NCBI RefSeq assembly: GCF_003591655.1
Contig: NZ_QVRA01000007.1
Span: 148,376-212,375, forward strand
DNA from: Sphingobium terrigena
Lineage (GTDB): Bacteria > Pseudomonadota > Alphaproteobacteria > Sphingomonadales > Sphingomonadaceae
DNA length: 64,000 nt
Direction: 5' to 3'
The position numbers and the translations under genes were made by a program. The notes beneath the pieces are model-generated. The model did no database searches, was not told the DNA's origin, and worked only from the letters and a program-made list of their open reading frames with translations. Below, in pieces: positions 60,794 through 64,000 of the stretch. How positions within the stretch are numbered: the stretch's first letter is position 1; each line of letters opens with the position of its first letter.

Positions 60794-60893
60794 CCGTTCG
60801 CCCTGAGCGAAGTCGAAGGGCTCGGCTGAGCCGCAGGCGAAGCCACTTCGCTACGCTCAGTGGAAGGCTTCGACTTCGCTCAGCCCGAACGGA
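60794..60893 (+). repeat. Palindromic repeat family A, copy 4
   Basis: The left end is CCGTTCGCCCTGAGCGAAGT and the right end is the complement of CCGTTCGGGCTGAGCGAAGT, in the same orientation as copy 1. It lies between the convergent FecR and sirtuin genes. Confidence 0.88.
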
Positions 60894-60914
60894 TATATTT
60901 CTAACCCTTATGCC

Positions 60915-61616
60915 CTACGCCAACAACTCCCGCACCATCTCCGGCACCAGCACACTCGCGGGGCCAAGCCGCGTTTCCTCGAAATAGGTGCTGCCCGCCG
61001 ACGGATCGAGATTCAGTTCCAGCGTCTTTGCTCCGACATGGCGGGCGGTCTGGACGAAACCGGCGGCGGGATAGACCGCGCCCGACGTGCCGATCGACAC
61101 GAACAGGTCCGCGCGGCGCAGCGCATCGTCGATTACGTCCATCTCATAGGGCATTTCGCCAAAAAACACGATGTCGGGCCGCAGCTTTGGCCGCCCGCAG
61201 CCATCGCACACCGATCCGGGCGGCAGCGATCCGGTCCACGCCACCGCCTTGCCACATCCCGCGCACAGGGCGGATCGAAGCGCGCCATGCATATGGATCA
61301 GTCGCTTCGCCCCCGCCCGCTCATGCAGGTCATCGACATTTTGCGTGACGATCAGCAACTCCCCCGGCCACGCCCGATCAAGCGCCGCCAGCGCATCATG
61401 CGCGGCATTGGGTGCCACCTCGTCCAGCTTCGCGCGCCGTTCGTCATAGAAACGATGCACCAGCGCGGGATTGCGCGCGATCGCTTCTGGCGTGCAAACG
61501 TCCTCGACCCGATGCCCCTCCCACAATCCATCCGGCCCGCGAAAGGTCGCAAGCCCGCTTTCGGCAGAGATGCCAGCACCAGTGAGGATGACGATATTGC
61601 GTATGTCCGGGTTCAT
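60915..61616 (-). CDS. cobB: NAD-dependent protein deacylase (sirtuin, CobB type)
   Basis: A 233-residue sirtuin. The NAD site is TGAGISAESGLATFRG and TQNVDDLHERAG. The catalytic His110 is in IHMHGAL. The zinc finger has Cys118-x2-Cys121 and Cys137-x2-Cys140. Tyr57 and Arg60 in RFYDERR match the YxxR pair that lets SIRT5-like enzymes remove succinyl groups. It regulates acetylation/succinylation of metabolic enzymes. ATG 61616 fits the family start. It is divergent from amt. Confidence 0.95.
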   Translation of the reverse strand: MNPDIRNIVILTGAGISAESGLATFRGPDGLWEGHRVEDVCTPEAIARNPALVHRFYDERRAKLDEVAPNAAHDALAALDRAWPGELLIVTQNVDDLHERAGAKRLIHMHGALRSALCAGCGKAVAWTGSLPPGSVCDGCGRPKLRPDIVFFGEMPYEMDVIDDALRRADLFVSIGTSGAVYPAAGFVQTARHVGAKTLELNLDPSAGSTYFEETRLGPASVLVPEMVRELLA

Positions 61617-61725
61617 GTCGCCCAGCCTAGCCAATGCGCCGCGTCAACGCCATGCTCCTGCTTATCGAAGTCTTTACCCCGTCCGGGCTAGACCCCGACG
61701 CAATATCAAAGCCGGAACATGCCCC

Positions 61726-62997
61726 ATGCGTTTTGCCCTGACCCTGCCCCTGATCGCCGCCAGCGCGCTGCCGCAGCCTGCCTTTGCGCAGGTCGCCGCC
61801 GCCGATAGTGGCGATACCGGCTGGATGATTTTGTGCGCGCTGCTGGTGCTGCTGGCCGCGCTGCCGGGGCTGATGCTGCGCCATGCGGGGCTGGTCAATG
61901 TGCGCAACGCTTTGTCGGTGATGGCGCAGGGCGCGGTGGTGGCGGCGGTCGTGTCGCTGACTTGGGCCATTGCGGGCTACTCCATCGCCTATGCACCGGG
62001 CAGTGCCTGGCTGGGCGGCGGTGCGAACCTGCTGCTCGCCAATCTGGGGCAGTTGCGGGAGGGGATGACCGTCCCTGAATCCGCCTTCGTCCTGTTTCAG
62101 ATGGCGCTGGCGCTGATCGCCGCCTGCCTGCTGATCGGCGCGGTGGCGGAGCGGGCGCGGCTTGGCTGGGTGACCGGCTTTGCGCCGCTCTGGCTGTTGC
62201 TGGTCTATGCGCCGGTCGCTCATGCGGTGTGGGGCGGCGGCTGGCTGGCCGACCTTGGCGTGCTGGATTTTGCCGGCGGGCTGGTCGTGCATGGCGTCGC
62301 CGGTTTTTCCGCGCTGACGCTGGCGCTGATCGCCGGGCGGCGACGCGAAGCGTCCGACCCTGGCCATGCCCCGGTGCTGAGCCTGGCGGGTGGCGCGCTG
62401 CTGTGGGTCGGCCTGTCGGGCGTGGTCGGCGGCTGGGCCTTGGGCGCGACCGACGATGCCGCAACCGCCATCCTGAACTATCATTTTGCCGCCTGCGCGG
62501 CCGCTTTGGTCTGGGCCTTGCTTGACCGGCTGCTGGGCGCGCGCAGCAGCGCGACCGGCGTCCTGTCCGGCGCGCTGGCAGGCATCGCCGCCATTTCCGC
62601 CAGCGCCGCTTTGGTCGGCACCGGCGGCGCGATGATGATCGGCGTGATCGCCGCGATCGTCTGTCGCCTGATTGGTGGGCTGGCGGGCCGCTGGATCGAT
62701 GATCCGGCGGGCGTGTTTGTGGTCCACGGACTGGCTGGCCTCACCGGCACCCTGCTGCTCCCCATCTTCGTCCTGCCGCTGCTTGGCGGGGTCGGTTATG
62801 AAACGCCGGTCAGCCTCAGCGCCGCTTTGGTCAGCCAACTCATCGGCATTGTCGTCGTCGCGCTCTGGGCCATGATCGGCACGGCCATCGCCGCGCTGAT
62901 CGTGTCGATGGTCGTGCCGCTGCGCGTCAGCGCGCAGGAGGAAGCCGACGGTCTCGACGCCAGCCAGCATGGCCAGCAGGGCTGGGATTTCCGCTAA
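61726..62997 (+). CDS. amt: Ammonium transporter
   Basis: A 423-residue Amt/Rh-family channel with a cleavable signal peptide (ending QPAFAQ) and about eleven helices. The twin His of the pore appear in DFAGGLVVHGVAGFSAL and VFVVHGLAGLTGTLL, with the family Asp before the first. It is shorter in the first half than E. coli AmtB and somewhat alanine/leucine-rich. GlnK, the usual regulator gene next to amt, is not adjacent. The frame is open further upstream, but ATG 61726 gives the signal peptide. The GT2 gene starts 5 nt after the stop. Confidence 0.92.
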   Translation: MRFALTLPLIAASALPQPAFAQVAAADSGDTGWMILCALLVLLAALPGLMLRHAGLVNVRNALSVMAQGAVVAAVVSLTWAIAGYSIAYAPGSAWLGGGANLLLANLGQLREGMTVPESAFVLFQMALALIAACLLIGAVAERARLGWVTGFAPLWLLLVYAPVAHAVWGGGWLADLGVLDFAGGLVVHGVAGFSALTLALIAGRRREASDPGHAPVLSLAGGALLWVGLSGVVGGWALGATDDAATAILNYHFAACAAALVWALLDRLLGARSSATGVLSGALAGIAAISASAALVGTGGAMMIGVIAAIVCRLIGGLAGRWIDDPAGVFVVHGLAGLTGTLLLPIFVLPLLGGVGYETPVSLSAALVSQLIGIVVVALWAMIGTAIAALIVSMVVPLRVSAQEEADGLDASQHGQQGWDFR

Positions 62998-63002
62998 ACG
63001 CC

Positions 63003-63848
63003 ATGTCCGTCGCCGTCGCCATCTTCGCCCATCAGGAAGAAAAGCGCATCGCCGCTTGCCTTGGCTCGCTGCCGCTCGACCGGGCGGACACGATCTTCCA
63101 TGTGCTGGTCAACGGCACCACCGACGCCACCGTGGCGCGCGCGAGCGCAGCGGCGGGCGGGCGGGCCAATGTCATCGTCCATGACATTGCTACGGGTGGC
63201 AAGTCGCGAACCTGGAATCATCTGGTCCATGATTTGCTGAGTGGCAGTGAGCAGGCCGTCATCTTCATGGATGGCGACGCGGAGATACAGGCCGGGTCGA
63301 TCGACGCGCTGGTGGCGGACCTTGCCGCCCACCCCCATGCCAATGCCGCCGCCGGGATGCCGGTCAATGGCCGGATGGCGGAAACCTATCGCCGCGATTT
63401 GCGCACGCAGGGCGGATTGTTCGGCGATCTCTATGCGCTGTCAGGCCGCTTTGTGGCCGCGATCCGCACGCGCGGCCTGCGCCTGCCGGACGATCTGATC
63501 GGCGATGACGGGCTGGTGGCAGCCTGGGCGCATAATGATTTGCAGAAGGATAGCGGCTGGGATGTCGCCCGCATCGTCGCCTGCGAAGGCGCGGGCTTCG
63601 TCTGCGAACAGGTCAGCCTGACCCGCCCATCGACCTGGGCGATGCAATATAAGAGGCTGATCAACTATTCGGTGCGTTTCTTCCAGAACCGGATCGTGTC
63701 GGACATCATGACGCGGGAGGGACCGGACGGCTTGCCCCCGCGCCTCGCCAGCCTCTACCCCGACTGGCTCCCCCGCTTCCGCCCGCGCGGCGGCATCAGC
63801 GCCTGGTTCGATCGCAAGGCATTGGCGCGGATGCGGGGCGCGGTTTAG
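63003..63848 (+). CDS. Glycosyltransferase family 2, soluble
   Basis: A 281-residue GT-A protein without membrane helices. It starts VAVAIFAHQEEKRIAACL, and the metal-binding DxD is Asp90-Gly-Asp92 in IFMDGDAEIQ. LPDDLIGDDGLVAAWAHNDL is the acceptor-side motif with acidic residues. The C-terminus is basic. The sugar and acceptor are unknown. It is closely spaced after amt, which may be only transcriptional. The remaining 150 bases to the window end hold no gene I can support, only a short CTCCTC/GAGGAG hairpin near 63863. Confidence 0.8.
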   Translation: MSVAVAIFAHQEEKRIAACLGSLPLDRADTIFHVLVNGTTDATVARASAAAGGRANVIVHDIATGGKSRTWNHLVHDLLSGSEQAVIFMDGDAEIQAGSIDALVADLAAHPHANAAAGMPVNGRMAETYRRDLRTQGGLFGDLYALSGRFVAAIRTRGLRLPDDLIGDDGLVAAWAHNDLQKDSGWDVARIVACEGAGFVCEQVSLTRPSTWAMQYKRLINYSVRFFQNRIVSDIMTREGPDGLPPRLASLYPDWLPRFRPRGGISAWFDRKALARMRGAV

Positions 63849-64000
63849 CCCAAGCTGCCATGATCTCCTCCCCCTTGAGGAGACCTTTGCGTAAGCGGCG
63901 ATTTGGCCGGGCGGGTTGGTTATGGTTGTTGGTTGCGCGCGGCTATGCGGTGATTGAGCCATCATGGGCAGGGTTTTAGGCTGTCACTAGCGCGTGGACG

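Overview
The window is a chromosomal segment of a high-GC alphaproteobacterium, most likely of the order Sphingomonadales (Sphingobium/Sphingomonas-like). The grounds are the gene order tsaB-rimI-mucR-fur-plsC-miaB-phoH-ybeY-corC, a ChpT cell-cycle phosphotransferase, split GlyQ/GlyS glycyl-tRNA synthetase, MreB-MreC-MreD-PBP2-RodA in one run, and short palindromic intergenic repeats of kinds I associate with sphingomonads. This is judged from protein sequences and order only, since no database search was possible.

Layout. 1-1.4 kb: the 3' end of cobQ, two identical tRNA-Arg genes and a small membrane/HhH protein. 1.4-7.7 kb (minus): ppdK and glyQ-glyS. 7.8-11.2 kb (plus): two TraB/GumN-like secreted proteins, rplY and pth. 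11.3-13.6 kb (minus): mutL and a small secreted protein. 13.8-19.5 kb (plus): the rod-shape operon mreBCD-mrdA-rodA, joined by ATGA overlaps. 19.6-22.6 kb: tRNA-Lys followed by a small accessory island holding a SEC-C protein with a nuclease-like motif and two gene remnants. 22.6-25.5 kb (minus): modC-modB without modA, an SDR and ogt. 25.6-32.0 kb: an RND efflux operon (MFP-RND-OMF) with a divergent TetR regulator and a perfect operator palindrome between them. 32-37.4 kb (minus): an M16 peptidase, a DEAD-box helicase and a flavin-type stress protein. 37.5-45.2 kb (plus): nfuA, the tsaB-to-corC housekeeping run. 45.4-46.5 kb (minus): chpT and a JAMM metalloprotease. 46.5-50.6 kb (plus): rluD, rpoH, an MFS transporter and mtgA. 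50.8-58.6 kb (minus): a TonB receptor, clpX, clpP, a GT2 and tig, followed by tRNA-Leu. 58.8-63.8 kb: a proline-rich 65-aa protein, an ECF sigma/FecR pair, a sirtuin, amt and a GT2.

Most genes are core functions: translation, proteostasis, cell-wall elongation, tRNA modification and iron regulation. Two things stand out. First, glyS carries two palindromic repeat insertions kept in frame, and it also has an AT-rich patch unlike its surroundings. Related families of about 90-100 bp palindromes lie between many other genes, and rplY is flanked by an inverted pair. Second, the AT-richer island beside tRNA-Lys pairs an 807-aa SEC-C protein bearing a D-x(n)-E-V-K nuclease-like motif with a divergent, truncated N-terminus that resembles large defence-type proteins. 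This is the best candidate in the window for an undescribed system.
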